Source: Bacteroidales bacterium (GTDB lineage Bacteria > Bacteroidota > Bacteroidia > Bacteroidales > WCHB1-69). Taken from it: 64,000 nt of DNA. Location: contig JAFZWE010000015.1 in NCBI GenBank assembly GCA_017617445.1, forward strand, positions 28,345 through 92,344, read 5' to 3'. Shown here piece after piece: positions 46,259 through 55,553 of this stretch. The translations under genes were made by a program, and so were the position numbers. Below the pieces are notes generated by a model, which made no database searches, was not told where the DNA came from, and saw only the letters and a program-made list of their open reading frames with translations. The stretch's first letter is position 1. Each line of letters begins with the position of its first letter.

Positions 46259-48373
46259 TTATTGGTATTGTGTCAAGACATCGCAGTGGGCAATTTCCAA
46301 CATGTGGAATTGTGTGCCTTTGTATTGGGAGACAGTTTGACGCTGGAGACGGGCTAATGTGCTCTTGTCAGGTTCAATGTAGCAGCGCAGGTATTGGCAT
46401 CTTGCTTTTAGCTCACGGTTGCCGGTGAGTCGCTCTGCTTCCTGCAAGTGTTGCAGTATCCGCAGATATTGTCCTTGCAACAGAAAAGCCGATGAGGTGG
46501 CATAGTCCCATTGGTCCCCCGTCAGATATTGGCTATATTGGAACAGTTGAAAGCCCGACCATACATGCCCTTGTACATACTGCGTTAACATGGTGCATTC
46601 CCGATAGCTTTGAACCAGCCCCACAGCAAAGATATAATGGAGGGCAGCTTGTTCCTCGTCAGTGGTGGCTGCTTCTATCTGTTGTAACAGTCCGCGCATG
46701 ATTTTGCAATATTGCAGTTTGGTGGGTTGGGCAGCATATTCATCTGCTGGATGGTGATGGGTGGGATAACACCTTTTTTCCATGGAGGCATCAATCCAGG
46801 CTTCTATGAAGGGGTTGCGCAGAAGGTAGGCGTCAATGTTCTGCCTCTTTTGGAAAGAGTGGCTTGCCTTTTGCAAATATTCAATCGCATGGTCGTAATC
46901 CTGCTGACGCATGTATTTGGTGCCCACGAGTTCGTTGAGCATATCGTCATTGATGTAACAGATTTTCAAAATGCTCTTTTCCAAATTGTTGTTTCCTCCG
47001 CTATGGGCAAATTCTATAAAGCTCAATACTTGCTCTATGGGGGCGGTGTCCAGGTAGTTGAAGTGTGCGGTGCTGTAATCGTAATTCCATCCCGTGCCGT
47101 TTTTGCGATTGCATTCCCGTGCTTTTTTCCCATCCTCCCAACAGCACACCTCATCCATCGCATTCAGCAGGGCCACTGCGAGGTTGATGTTGCCCTGGGT
47201 GATATAATAGGGTACGGCGAATTGGTGAATCACCCGGCGCAACAGGTTGACGTAATGGTGATCCCCCAGTCCGTTGGGCGCACACAATTCTTCCAGATCG
47301 TCCACTTGATGCAACAACCAAGGGAGGTCTGCATTCAACTTTTCATCATAGTCGGTGGCTTGATAGTCGGCAGCATGGTAGAGAAGTGAGAGCAGCCGCA
47401 CGTTCTCTTTGACGATGGGGGTGCCGTCCATTTGGGCGGCCTGCTCAATCAACTGTACGGCACGTGGGATATCCCCTTGCAAAAAAGCCAGATGGGCGGT
47501 CGCCGACTGCCATAGGGCGGGATTGTTGGTTTTTCTTTCCTTTAAAACCCTTTGGGCAAGGATGTTGAACTTTTCAGCCTTTCCCCTGTGAGGATGATCC
47601 TGATAGGTGTTCAAAAAATCTTGGATAAAAAAACATAATGCTTCGGATGAGGGGGAGTATTGATACAACTCTTCCATCAAATCCGGTGAATTTTTGAAGA
47701 GTTTCAAACTGTTCCAGTCTTCGGATTGGCAAAACAGGTCTGCGGCCTTGGCATTTTGCCCTAAGTGGAACAGCGCGCCGGCGTAGTAGGAAAGACATTG
47801 GTAACGGATAGTCTCCTGTTTCCACGGACCGGGAAAATCCTCCCAAACCTGCTGGCACAGGGTGTAGTTGTGCAGATAGAAGGAGATTCGCATCAACTGG
47901 AGCACAAAGCGTTCTTTCAGCAGAGGGTTCTGGCAGAGCTCCTTCCCTTGTTTCATCTGCAAGGCGGTCTGCCGCAGCGTCGCCAGATCAGAGGGTGTAG
48001 GATAGTACCACGGATCGTCCATCCCCAATTCAGAATAGCTCTTGACCAGACGCCAATATTTCAAAGCGGCTGTGTCGTTTTGCGCTTCCAGTAAGCGGAA
48101 AAATGGATGTTGTCCCATGTCCGCCCGTTGGCAGTCATACAGGGCACTCTCCACCGAGCTTTTGTCCACTTTCCCGTGTACATAGTCGTGCCAGAAAAGG
48201 ATATCGCTCGGGATGCGGGGATCCGCATATCCATAAGAGGTAAAGCCCTCAAAGCTTTTGAACATATAGGTGTGGGGACCATAGTTGAGGTTGTCCCAAA
48301 TGATGACGCACCCCCAAGTGTGTGCGCACGCGATGAACGCCAGCAGGCTAACGGTAAATCTCTTCCACATCAT
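46259..48373 (-). CDS. Exported helical-repeat (TPR-like) protein of unknown function
   Basis: The product is 704 residues. The N-terminal WKRFTVSLLAFIACAHTWGC is a hydrophobic export signal, perhaps a lipoprotein with Cys22. After an aromatic segment (FKSFEGFTSYGYADPRIP) the protein is mostly amphipathic helices with TPR-like units (YYAGALFHLGQNAKAADLFC, AHLAFLQGDIPRAVQLIEQA, MRQQDYDHAIEYLQKASHSF). No enzyme motif is visible. It overlaps the end of the lipoprotein gene at 48348 by 26 bases, so translation is probably coupled, and it ends a three-gene operon. Such proteins often scaffold complexes at the envelope; the partner is not identifiable. Confidence 0.65.
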   Translation of the reverse strand: MMWKRFTVSLLAFIACAHTWGCVIIWDNLNYGPHTYMFKSFEGFTSYGYADPRIPSDILFWHDYVHGKVDKSSVESALYDCQRADMGQHPFFRLLEAQNDTAALKYWRLVKSYSELGMDDPWYYPTPSDLATLRQTALQMKQGKELCQNPLLKERFVLQLMRISFYLHNYTLCQQVWEDFPGPWKQETIRYQCLSYYAGALFHLGQNAKAADLFCQSEDWNSLKLFKNSPDLMEELYQYSPSSEALCFFIQDFLNTYQDHPHRGKAEKFNILAQRVLKERKTNNPALWQSATAHLAFLQGDIPRAVQLIEQAAQMDGTPIVKENVRLLSLLYHAADYQATDYDEKLNADLPWLLHQVDDLEELCAPNGLGDHHYVNLLRRVIHQFAVPYYITQGNINLAVALLNAMDEVCCWEDGKKARECNRKNGTGWNYDYSTAHFNYLDTAPIEQVLSFIEFAHSGGNNNLEKSILKICYINDDMLNELVGTKYMRQQDYDHAIEYLQKASHSFQKRQNIDAYLLRNPFIEAWIDASMEKRCYPTHHHPADEYAAQPTKLQYCKIMRGLLQQIEAATTDEEQAALHYIFAVGLVQSYRECTMLTQYVQGHVWSGFQLFQYSQYLTGDQWDYATSSAFLLQGQYLRILQHLQEAERLTGNRELKARCQYLRCYIEPDKSTLARLQRQTVSQYKGTQFHMLEIAHCDVLTQYQ

Positions 48374-49367
48374 GATCGGAATATTTGGAAAGTTGTGCAG
48401 AATCCAGTTGGTAGAGGACAATATGCTGGGGTGTTTGGGACAGGTGCTTCAAAACCAAATCTTTGACCTCCATCAGGGTGGCGGTGGACACCTCTTCGTG
48501 TCGTACATAATGTGCTTTGTAATATTCGCCGTACGACGACTCCCAGTCGTTTTCCAGTGAGATGATTTCGTATTTGTTTTTTTCCAGCTCCTTGACGGCA
48601 TGGGCGCCCGACAGGCATGACTTTTCGTAGTCAATATAGATCATCTGTTTATCCTTGTTGAATGCCAGATCCCACGAGTAGGTTGGAAGTGCCACGGAGA
48701 GGGGAAGGGCATAGCTTTTCAGGTACCTTAAATAGGGTTTGACATCGTCTGTGGATAGGATGGAATTGGTGGTTTCCCAGTTTTCCATGGGGGAGGTGTT
48801 GTAGCACATCAGCACGCCGTAGTCTGCAGAGGGGGGCGGACAGTTGGTGTGGGCCAGACGGATGGTGGTGGAGAGGCGGAGACCTTTTTCTTTCAGCAGC
48901 TGGTGGAATTTTTCCATGAAGGCATAGTATTTTCCCTGGGCACTCTCCATCCAGTCACAGTCAATCTGTATTTCTTTGAAAGATATGCCGTTGGTGGCAG
49001 CCATGGCGGCAATTCGGTCATACAGTTTTTCTGTGAAATTGTTGTATTGTTCTATGGCTTCAGAGGTGATGAAAACGGTTGGAACAATTTCTATGCCTTG
49101 GGGCACGGAGTCCAAAAAGAGCAATGTGCCGACCGGACGCACGTTGTCCCAGTCATCATAACTCCAGGTGTCGACCACATCAAAAAAGCGGACATACATC
49201 TTGTTGATATGGTTCTTTTGCAGAAAACTGCGCTCGTAGTCGTTCAACGTGAAGGTGGTGCGCCAGTAATAAATCGCGTTGCCGGGATCGCTGTGACTCT
49301 CCTTGGGCCGGCAACCCTGCATAAAAATGCAGGATACAATAATGATTAATAATGTGATTTTTTTCAT
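48348..49367 (-). CDS. Lipoprotein with TIM-barrel-like pattern, unknown function
   Basis: The product is 339 residues. LLIIIVSCIFMQGCRP is a lipoprotein signal with Cys19. The mature part has an alternation of strands and helices with MYVRFFDVVDTWSYDDWDNV, IQIDCDWMESAQGKYYAFME, YGVLMCYNTSP and LSVALPTYSWDLAF, suggestive of a glycosidase-like (beta/alpha)8 barrel such as DUF3142-type proteins. Asp and Glu at strand ends (DCDW) might be catalytic, but this is inference. It starts 20 bp after the propeller gene and overlaps the helical-repeat gene. Confidence 0.55.
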   Translation of the reverse strand: MKKITLLIIIVSCIFMQGCRPKESHSDPGNAIYYWRTTFTLNDYERSFLQKNHINKMYVRFFDVVDTWSYDDWDNVRPVGTLLFLDSVPQGIEIVPTVFITSEAIEQYNNFTEKLYDRIAAMAATNGISFKEIQIDCDWMESAQGKYYAFMEKFHQLLKEKGLRLSTTIRLAHTNCPPPSADYGVLMCYNTSPMENWETTNSILSTDDVKPYLRYLKSYALPLSVALPTYSWDLAFNKDKQMIYIDYEKSCLSGAHAVKELEKNKYEIISLENDWESSYGEYYKAHYVRHEEVSTATLMEVKDLVLKHLSQTPQHIVLYQLDSAQLSKYSDHDVEEIYR

Positions 49368-49387
49368 AATGAGTGAATTTTACAGGG

Positions 49388-52300
49388 TTATTTGTCTTTG
49401 CTTTTGAACCACTTGTTCAGCGCCTCCATCAGGAATTCATTATGGATTTCAAATTCCAATTTGTAGGCCAGAGGAGTCGTTTTCGCTTTTACGATTTTTT
49501 CAAACTCCGTTTTCATGTTTGATTTTTTCCTTTCAAAGTTCTTGATGCTGATGATTCCCATATTTTCATACAGCAAATGATACAGGCATCCGGACTTGGT
49601 GAGGTCTTCTATCTTTTTTTGCCGTTGGTTGATTTCCTTTTTCATTTTTCTACTGAGATTCTTTTCCTCATCAGCCATTTCGGGACAGACACGCAATAGG
49701 GAAGCAGCAAAAAGACTGAAATATATGTCATGTGTTTCCTTTTCCCTGTTTCCAGTATGAAAAGTGATGCATTTGGTCAAGTGATTACTGATGAGTTTGT
49801 CCATCTCTTCGCGGAAAACCTTGAGGTACTTTTCGTCACTTTGATTAACCAGTTCCTCCTCATGATCAATGGCCCATTCGCGCAGGGCACAGGCATCCAT
49901 TTTGAGAAGCGGGGTGAACAGCTCCGTGTGGATGGATTGGGTGAGTTTCTCAAGATTGTTATGGAATTGGTTGTCTTCATCGAATTCCAAGTGGTTAATC
50001 TCATCCGTGATCTCTTTTTTCTTTGACATGTAGTCAACATAAATCTGATAATGAGATAGCATTTTGGGCTGGGGATCGCTGCCGATGTCCCATTTCTCAC
50101 GAAGCATTTGTCTGTTGTTGAACAGAACATCTTTTTTCACTTGTTCATGGGAAGCGGCGAATTCTTTTTTCAATTCCAAAATCTTTTTGTTCAGATTTTC
50201 TTTCTCTTGTTTCAAAAGGTCGTTTTTGCTTTCCAGCTTTTCGCGCGTAGTGTTCAGCTGTCGGTTCTTTTTGTCCAACTGGGTGTTTTGCATTGACAGG
50301 AACTCGTTTTGTGTCATGAGCTCCCCGTTATGGGTCAGCAGGGTGCTGTTGTCCTTTTCCAGCTCCTGTTTTTTCTGGCTGAGATGTTCATTGTCGGTTT
50401 TCAGTTCATTGTTGGTTAGGTTCAGTTGCGTGTTGCTCTTTTCCAATTCTTGTTTTTGTTGAGTGAGATTTTTGTTGTAAACTTTCAGGGTTCCGTTCTT
50501 TTTATTGAGGTTTTTGTTTTCTCTTTCCAGTGTCCGCTTTTGTTTGTTCAGCTTATCGTTTTCAATTTTCAGGGCTTCAATCTCCGTATTTCTTTTTTTG
50601 ATTTTCTTTCTTCTGTCCACACTCAAAAGGAGGAGGAATACAATGAAGATGGTGAGCGAGATGGCCGCGGGGATGCCGAATTTGATGAAACCCCGCAGGT
50701 TGCGTATGATCCATTCTTTCAGCCATACATACCAGTAGGTCAGAGGGATGGAGGTGAGATTGCCGTTTTCCAGATTGATTTCTACCAGTCCGATATTGGT
50801 ACCGGCGACAATTTTATTCCCTTGGACGTCAATGGCATCAGGGTAGAATATGATGTCTGGATAGAGGGTTTGGGGCATGTTGTTCATGCTGTCTTGGGAG
50901 AAGATGTACAAACCGCCCATTTGTGAAACCCCCAGCAGCTTGTTTTTCTGTTGTGATAGCGGGTGGATTCGGCAAATGTGAAGGTCGCGGATGTCAACGC
51001 TGTCGCGAAAGAAGACACTGTCTTTGTGCGCCCGATAGAGGTATACGGGGGTGAGTACAAATAACGAGGTGTCGGTCAACATCAGGTCAATGATATTGGT
51101 GAGTTTGGGGAAGCGTTGGTCTTTGATGGAGTCTTTTTTTAGATCTTTGATGATACAGCCGTCATTCAGGGTCCCGATATAGAGGGTGTTGTCGTCATTC
51201 TTGGGTTGGGCAAAGCATTGTACAGAGATGATGCCGTCACTGTTCCTGAGATGGGCTGTGTCTGCGGGAAGTCCATCCTTCATAGTGCAATAGCCATAGC
51301 CACTGCGCCACGAGAAGAACAGTTTTTGGTTGGAAGGATTGTAGTAGATTTTTTTGATTTTATCGTTTTTGAAAGAGGGGTAAATATCCTTTAGCGATAC
51401 TTTTATTCTGCTATCCACAAGGAAATAGATTTCATTGTCGGCAAGCATGCAGAGCGATTCTCCTGCCCAAATCGCTGTGGATACATTATGTACTTTGTCG
51501 CCATTGATATTGGACATGTGTTTCCATTCCCCTTTTTCCTGTTTGTATATCGTATTGGTGTTGTTGATGGCATACAGGGTCTGGTCGGAGCGGGTCAATG
51601 CCGTGACATGTTTTCCCTTGGTGGGATGGAGAGGAAGTTTGCAAAGAGTGGAACCAGAGATGAAATAGATGAATCCCTCGTTCTGTATGATTTGGGCGGT
51701 AGGGGAGTATTGCTCCTTGTCCAAAGTGAGACGGTGCAGGGAGAGTGATTTCTCTGAAAGGCCATTCCCTATCAGAAAACAGTTGTCCGCCATCAGCAGG
51801 TATTGGTAGGAATAAAAGAATTCGTTATCCCCTCCATGGTTTTGAGAGGTGAAAAAGCAGGAATGAACTTTCTGTGGACTTTCGTACTTCCCCCTATTAT
51901 TATCATAAAAAATGGTATCTTCACAAACAATCATCAGTTCTTGGTTAATCCAATGCAGGTTTTTGATTTTGCCATTTTTCTTCGCAATGGAATCCGTGCC
52001 ATCTTGTGGGTTATATTGGATGAGGGTGTCTTTGTGGGCCAGGTAGAGCTTGTCGCCGGCAGCTACCATGGCCTCAATCTTATAGTCTTTGGGGACGGTG
52101 TTTTCTTGAGGGAGTTTGGGGTAGATGATTTTCAATGAATCCCCGATGTTTTCCAAATTGAGTTCGGCTAAGCCGTTGGAGGTGGAGCAAAATAATTTAT
52201 TTTTATACCTGATCACTTTGTAAACGGAGTAGTTTTCTTTTTTTTCTCCATAACTGAAAATTTTGGGGTTGGAGAAGGTGTAATCCGATTGCCAGTACAT

Positions 52301-52621
52301 TTTGAGCCCCTCGTTTCTTATTCCCACAAAGGTCACCTTTGTGGAGTCGGGAAGCGTCTCGGGATAGGCGAAATAGACCTTGTCACCCCCCACATTCGCC
52401 ATTTGGCTCGCCGCATTGGTGGTGTTGTGGAAGATGAGTTTCCCGTTTTCGGTCCCGAGGATGAGCGTGTCGCCGTTTCCTTTGTCCAATGAACTGAGCA
52501 AATCGTTAAACTCGTGTCCGGCAAAAGAGGAAAAAGGTTCCGGTTCCTGCTGTGTTGAACAGGAACAAAAGAACATTGCGCTTCCGATGAGAAGCCCGTA
52601 AAATAACAGTTTTGCTTTCAT
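49388..52621 (-). CDS. Propeller-ectodomain membrane protein with long coiled coil and no kinase
   Basis: The product is 1077 residues. It has an export signal with Cys19/Cys21 (LLIGSAMFFCSCS), then about 600 residues of beta strands with propeller-like repeats (GDTLILGTENGKLIF, NKLFCSTSNGLAELNLENI, NTLYIGTLNDGCIIKDL, NKIVAGTNIGLVEINLENG). A membrane helix follows at about 641-665 (AISLTIFIVFLLLLS), then about 160 residues of coiled coil rich in Asn, Lys, Leu and Gln, and a 250-residue helical C-terminus. The layout mirrors hybrid two-component sensors, but no histidine kinase, GGDEF or HTH region is visible. It is the first gene of an operon with the next two genes; -7 box at 52645-52652. 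Confidence 0.7.
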   Translation of the reverse strand: MKAKLLFYGLLIGSAMFFCSCSTQQEPEPFSSFAGHEFNDLLSSLDKGNGDTLILGTENGKLIFHNTTNAASQMANVGGDKVYFAYPETLPDSTKVTFVGIRNEGLKMYWQSDYTFSNPKIFSYGEKKENYSVYKVIRYKNKLFCSTSNGLAELNLENIGDSLKIIYPKLPQENTVPKDYKIEAMVAAGDKLYLAHKDTLIQYNPQDGTDSIAKKNGKIKNLHWINQELMIVCEDTIFYDNNRGKYESPQKVHSCFFTSQNHGGDNEFFYSYQYLLMADNCFLIGNGLSEKSLSLHRLTLDKEQYSPTAQIIQNEGFIYFISGSTLCKLPLHPTKGKHVTALTRSDQTLYAINNTNTIYKQEKGEWKHMSNINGDKVHNVSTAIWAGESLCMLADNEIYFLVDSRIKVSLKDIYPSFKNDKIKKIYYNPSNQKLFFSWRSGYGYCTMKDGLPADTAHLRNSDGIISVQCFAQPKNDDNTLYIGTLNDGCIIKDLKKDSIKDQRFPKLTNIIDLMLTDTSLFVLTPVYLYRAHKDSVFFRDSVDIRDLHICRIHPLSQQKNKLLGVSQMGGLYIFSQDSMNNMPQTLYPDIIFYPDAIDVQGNKIVAGTNIGLVEINLENGNLTSIPLTYWYVWLKEWIIRNLRGFIKFGIPAAISLTIFIVFLLLLSVDRRKKIKKRNTEIEALKIENDKLNKQKRTLERENKNLNKKNGTLKVYNKNLTQQKQELEKSNTQLNLTNNELKTDNEHLSQKKQELEKDNSTLLTHNGELMTQNEFLSMQNTQLDKKNRQLNTTREKLESKNDLLKQEKENLNKKILELKKEFAASHEQVKKDVLFNNRQMLREKWDIGSDPQPKMLSHYQIYVDYMSKKKEITDEINHLEFDEDNQFHNNLEKLTQSIHTELFTPLLKMDACALREWAIDHEEELVNQSDEKYLKVFREEMDKLISNHLTKCITFHTGNREKETHDIYFSLFAASLLRVCPEMADEEKNLSRKMKKEINQRQKKIEDLTKSGCLYHLLYENMGIISIKNFERKKSNMKTEFEKIVKAKTTPLAYKLEFEIHNEFLMEALNKWFKSKDK

Positions 52622-52644
52622 AATGGAAGGGTTTAATGACCCCG

Positions 52645-52652
52645 CAAAGATA
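52645..52652 (-). promoter_or_regulatory. -7 box for the propeller-protein operon
   Basis: The minus strand reads TATCTTTG, 23 bases before the ATG at 52621. It rules out a start further upstream. Confidence 0.65.
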
Positions 52653-52852
52653 GGATGATATTTTGATTTCCAAGTCCCATAAGTAAAATTTTTTTCAAAA
52701 ATTTTACCAATATCTACTTTGAAAAACGCAAGTGGATTTTCTGATTTTTGCGTCAGGAAATGACTGTTTTTGAAAAAAAGCGAATCTTGTTTTTTTGCCA
52801 AAAATTGTGCAATGAAATCAGAAAATGACCCTGTTTTGGAGCTGTTGCACTC

Positions 52853-52860
52853 TAATTTTG
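52853..52860 (+). promoter_or_regulatory. -7 box for the DUF805 genes
   Basis: TAATTTTG matches TAnnTTTG, 51 bases before the ATG at 52912. The 52661-52911 stretch holds no gene. Confidence 0.55.
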
Positions 52861-52911
52861 CAGCATCAAAACAAACGGAAAAACGATATTCAATAACCAA
52901 ACCAAAACATT

Positions 52912-53367
52912 ATGAAAGAGCGCAGCTTTTTACAATTTTTCTTCTCTTTTTCAGGGTGCGAGTCACGGGCTGATTTTTGGCCTGCCATGATTTTCAATTT
53001 TTCATTGTCTGCTATGTTATGGGTGCCTGTGGCTTTGGCACTTTCGGAAGGGACTTCATTTTCCGCTGGCAGTAATTTGGCTCGCTTGAGCAGTGAGCAG
53101 CTGTGGCTGGTGCTGCCCGCCCTTCTGCTGCTTGTGGTGAACAAGTGGGCTTTGATTTCCCGCCGCCTGCATGATACCGGACGGGGTTTCTGGATATATC
53201 TTCTGCTAAAAGCTTCCGCAATACTCCTCTTGATGTATCCGCTCCACTGGTTGGGATTTTTCCCCCTCCTCTGTCTCAGTGCAATCCCCATGATAGTGCT
53301 CTTCATCCTGCTTTGTTTGCCCTCAAAGAGAAAGGAGGCAACCGACGACACAAAAAAACAACGATAA
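52912..53367 (+). CDS. DUF805 inner-membrane protein
   Basis: This 151-residue protein has four predicted membrane helices. FSFSGCESRADFWPAMIF and ALISRRLHDTGRGFW match the DUF805 signature (F-x-G-x-x-x-R-x-x-F/Y-W, and RRLHDxGRS/G). The role of the family is unknown. It begins the plus-strand accessory run and is followed by a paralogue after 37 bases. Confidence 0.85.
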   Translation: MKERSFLQFFFSFSGCESRADFWPAMIFNFSLSAMLWVPVALALSEGTSFSAGSNLARLSSEQLWLVLPALLLLVVNKWALISRRLHDTGRGFWIYLLLKASAILLLMYPLHWLGFFPLLCLSAIPMIVLFILLCLPSKRKEATDDTKKQR

Positions 53368-53404
53368 CCCTTTCATCTTATTGTTTCATTTAAAAATACA
53401 TATT

Positions 53405-54028
53405 ATGGAAAACAGACATTTATTTCATCGGCTTTTTTCTTTCCAAGGACGCATGGGCCGCATCCCATTTGGGTTGGCATTCGCGGCCAATATCTCCGGT
53501 TGGATTTTTCTGGGGGTGTTATTGGATGCCTTCATGCCTTCGTTTGGGCGGCTTCCTCTGTGGGAGTTCTTGAGTGTGTGGGTGCTGCATATTGGATTGT
53601 TTGTCAATGCACTGGCTCTTATTTCAAGGCGCTTCCATGATACGGGACGGAGTTTCGGCGTCTTTTTCGGACTCTGTCTGCTGGGTAATGGCCTCGGCAT
53701 GGCGATAGGTAGTTTTGTGCTTCCTCAGATTGGCCTGTTGGTCGGTGCTTGTTTTGGGATTTACATATTGTATATCCTGTTGCAGCGCACGAATACGAAA
53801 GATGAGAAGTATGGACCGGTAGATGTCGCCGCCCCTGCGGAAAAACTCGTCCGGGCAGAAGAGACGCCTGTTGCCCCGTCTGCTGCCGGCACAGCGGAAA
53901 CAGTGAATGGAACCCCTGTGTCGCCCGCTGATGAGGAGCAGTGGGAGAAGATGGCGGCGGACATGATCCTCCCATCCGACTCCAATCAGGATGAAATGCC
54001 GAAAATTTTCATGGCCAATGATAGATGA
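53405..54028 (+). CDS. DUF805 inner-membrane protein with acidic tail
   Basis: This 207-residue paralogue of the preceding gene has FSFQGRMGRIPFGLAFA and ALISRRFHDTGRSFG at equivalent positions and four membrane helices (to about 125). A C-terminal about 70-residue Ala/Glu/Pro-rich tail is probably disordered and cytoplasmic. The ATG at 53405 begins the FxGRxGR block, so a longer frame is rejected. Confidence 0.85.
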   Translation: MENRHLFHRLFSFQGRMGRIPFGLAFAANISGWIFLGVLLDAFMPSFGRLPLWEFLSVWVLHIGLFVNALALISRRFHDTGRSFGVFFGLCLLGNGLGMAIGSFVLPQIGLLVGACFGIYILYILLQRTNTKDEKYGPVDVAAPAEKLVRAEETPVAPSAAGTAETVNGTPVSPADEEQWEKMAADMILPSDSNQDEMPKIFMANDR

Positions 54029-54119
54029 CGGTATCATGCCCCCTATACACTATTGTAAGACACTGAAGAAAAGACGAAAAACGAATAAATAAAATTAATA
54101 AACATAAAACCAATTAGTT

Positions 54120-54401
54120 ATGAGTAGAATTGATTTGTGTAAAAATTGTCTGAACAAGGAATGCAATTTGAAAGAAGGAGGAATCAGGTGCGGCCTCACC
54201 CATGCAAAACCTGCTTTTGAAAACACCTGTACGCAATATCAGGAGGATGTGAAAAAAATCAGAGATGACAGGGATCACCAAATAGAGAGGAAAAAAAGAC
54301 AATATCCACTGGGATTGAAGATTGTCGGTACCATTGCTCTTGTTTGGGGAATATATAAAATTCTTAGTCTTATGTTCGTGGGTGTCTTGGTCACATTTTA
54401 A
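54120..54401 (+). CDS. Small cysteine-rich one-pass membrane protein, copy 1
   Basis: The product is 93 residues. A metal-ribbon-like N-terminus has CKNC (7-10), C15, GIRC and a later C, ending CTQYQEDVKKIRDD, followed by a basic segment and one membrane helix near the C-terminus (IVGTIALVWGIYKILSLMFV). The pattern CxxC, GxxC and C-x2-Y-x2-D recurs in copies at 55192 and 58544. Zinc binding is inferred. It precedes a transglutaminase-like gene by 34 bases. Confidence 0.75.
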   Translation: MSRIDLCKNCLNKECNLKEGGIRCGLTHAKPAFENTCTQYQEDVKKIRDDRDHQIERKKRQYPLGLKIVGTIALVWGIYKILSLMFVGVLVTF

Positions 54402-54435
54402 ATTGGATGATCATCAATTAAAAACCCTATAAAAC

Positions 54436-55179
54436 ATGGAAACAGAAAATTTACATCAGAATACCCAATTTTTGAGGTGGTGTGAGCGACTGAATTTGCA
54501 GTCGGTGCCGTCTCCTGGAATCCAACAGCAGATGATGGATTTGACGCAGGAACTCACTCGTCATTCCCATACAGATAGGGAGAAAAGCGAAGCTATCTAT
54601 TCCTGGATGGTGAAAAATGTGGAGTATGACTTCGGCTTGCGAATGAAAGTGGAGCTATATATTTCTTCCTACAATCTTTATGATGGGACACATGGTGATG
54701 ATATCCGGATCCTGACCCGTGCGCTGTTGGCAGCAGGACCTACGGTCTTTGAAAAACGAAGGGGAATATGCAGCAATATCGCTCACCTGTACAAACAGCT
54801 GTGTAACATGGTCGGAGTGGAATGTAAGGTGGTAATTGGTTTGAGCTGGGGAGAGGGTGGCTTGGATGGACATGTTTGGAATATTGTTCGTTTGGACGGG
54901 AGTGATCACATGGTGGATGTTACGGGAGGCATCGCCAACCAAAGTGACCGGTTCTTTGATGTTCACCCGCTCTCCATGTTTCTGGCAGGTTATTTTCCGA
55001 TACATTTGGAAGACCAGTGTGTGCAGCCACCGATGACCTACAGGCAGTATGCCAGGTGGGTCACCAAATCGGCCTCTCATCGCTTCTCTTTATGGAAGAG
55101 GCTGAGATTGAAACATTTGCTCATTAAAAGGATGAATCTGTACAGGGATTTCTTCGTGAATATTTCGTGCTCATATTAA
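54436..55179 (+). CDS. Transglutaminase-like protein, no signal peptide
   Basis: This 247-residue protein has the papain-like transglutaminase triad Cys112 (RRGICSNIAHLY), His146 (LDGHVWNIV) and Asp161 (HMVDVT). Before it is the SEAIYSWMVKNVEYD block typical of the family. It lacks an export signal, so it should be cytoplasmic unless the small membrane protein anchors it. The C-terminal GYFPIHLEDQCV matches GYYPLHKEDQCL in the exported paralogue at 55554. Activity could be peptidase, amidase or cross-linking. Confidence 0.82.
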   Translation: METENLHQNTQFLRWCERLNLQSVPSPGIQQQMMDLTQELTRHSHTDREKSEAIYSWMVKNVEYDFGLRMKVELYISSYNLYDGTHGDDIRILTRALLAAGPTVFEKRRGICSNIAHLYKQLCNMVGVECKVVIGLSWGEGGLDGHVWNIVRLDGSDHMVDVTGGIANQSDRFFDVHPLSMFLAGYFPIHLEDQCVQPPMTYRQYARWVTKSASHRFSLWKRLRLKHLLIKRMNLYRDFFVNISCSY

Positions 55180-55191
55180 TTTAAAGAAACT

Positions 55192-55524
55192 ATGGAAGGG
55201 ATTTTTTGGTGTGAAGTATGCCGCCATGCGGTTGAAAAGATGGTTGAGACGGGAAAGTGTCCGAAAACCATGAGGACATGCAATTTCAGCCTGCCGGTGC
55301 CTTCTCCCGACATCAAGTGTCGGCGGTATGAAGCGGACACGGAGCGGATCCGGGATATTTACCGGCAGGGAGATGGCTACAAAAAACAAAATGCTTTCTG
55401 CTATTGCCGCCGCCCGTTTCTGCAAAAAGCAAAGCCCCAACAGTGGCATAGGATAGCCGCCATCTGCATCACCTTCCTGGTACTGCTGGCCATAGTGCTC
55501 TTTCTTTTAACAATGATCAAATAA
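55192..55524 (+). CDS. Small cysteine-rich one-pass membrane protein, copy 2
   Basis: This 110-residue protein has CEVC (7-10), a KCPKTMRTC stretch, then IKCRRYEADTERIRDI matching the other copies' C-x2-Y-x2-D segment. An additional CYC pair (70-72) precedes the C-terminal helix (ICITFLVLLAIVLFLLTMI). It lies 12 bases after the cytoplasmic transglutaminase and 29 bases before the exported one. Confidence 0.72.
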   Translation: MEGIFWCEVCRHAVEKMVETGKCPKTMRTCNFSLPVPSPDIKCRRYEADTERIRDIYRQGDGYKKQNAFCYCRRPFLQKAKPQQWHRIAAICITFLVLLAIVLFLLTMIK

Positions 55525-55553
55525 CATTATAACAAATTAAAAACCAAATTATT

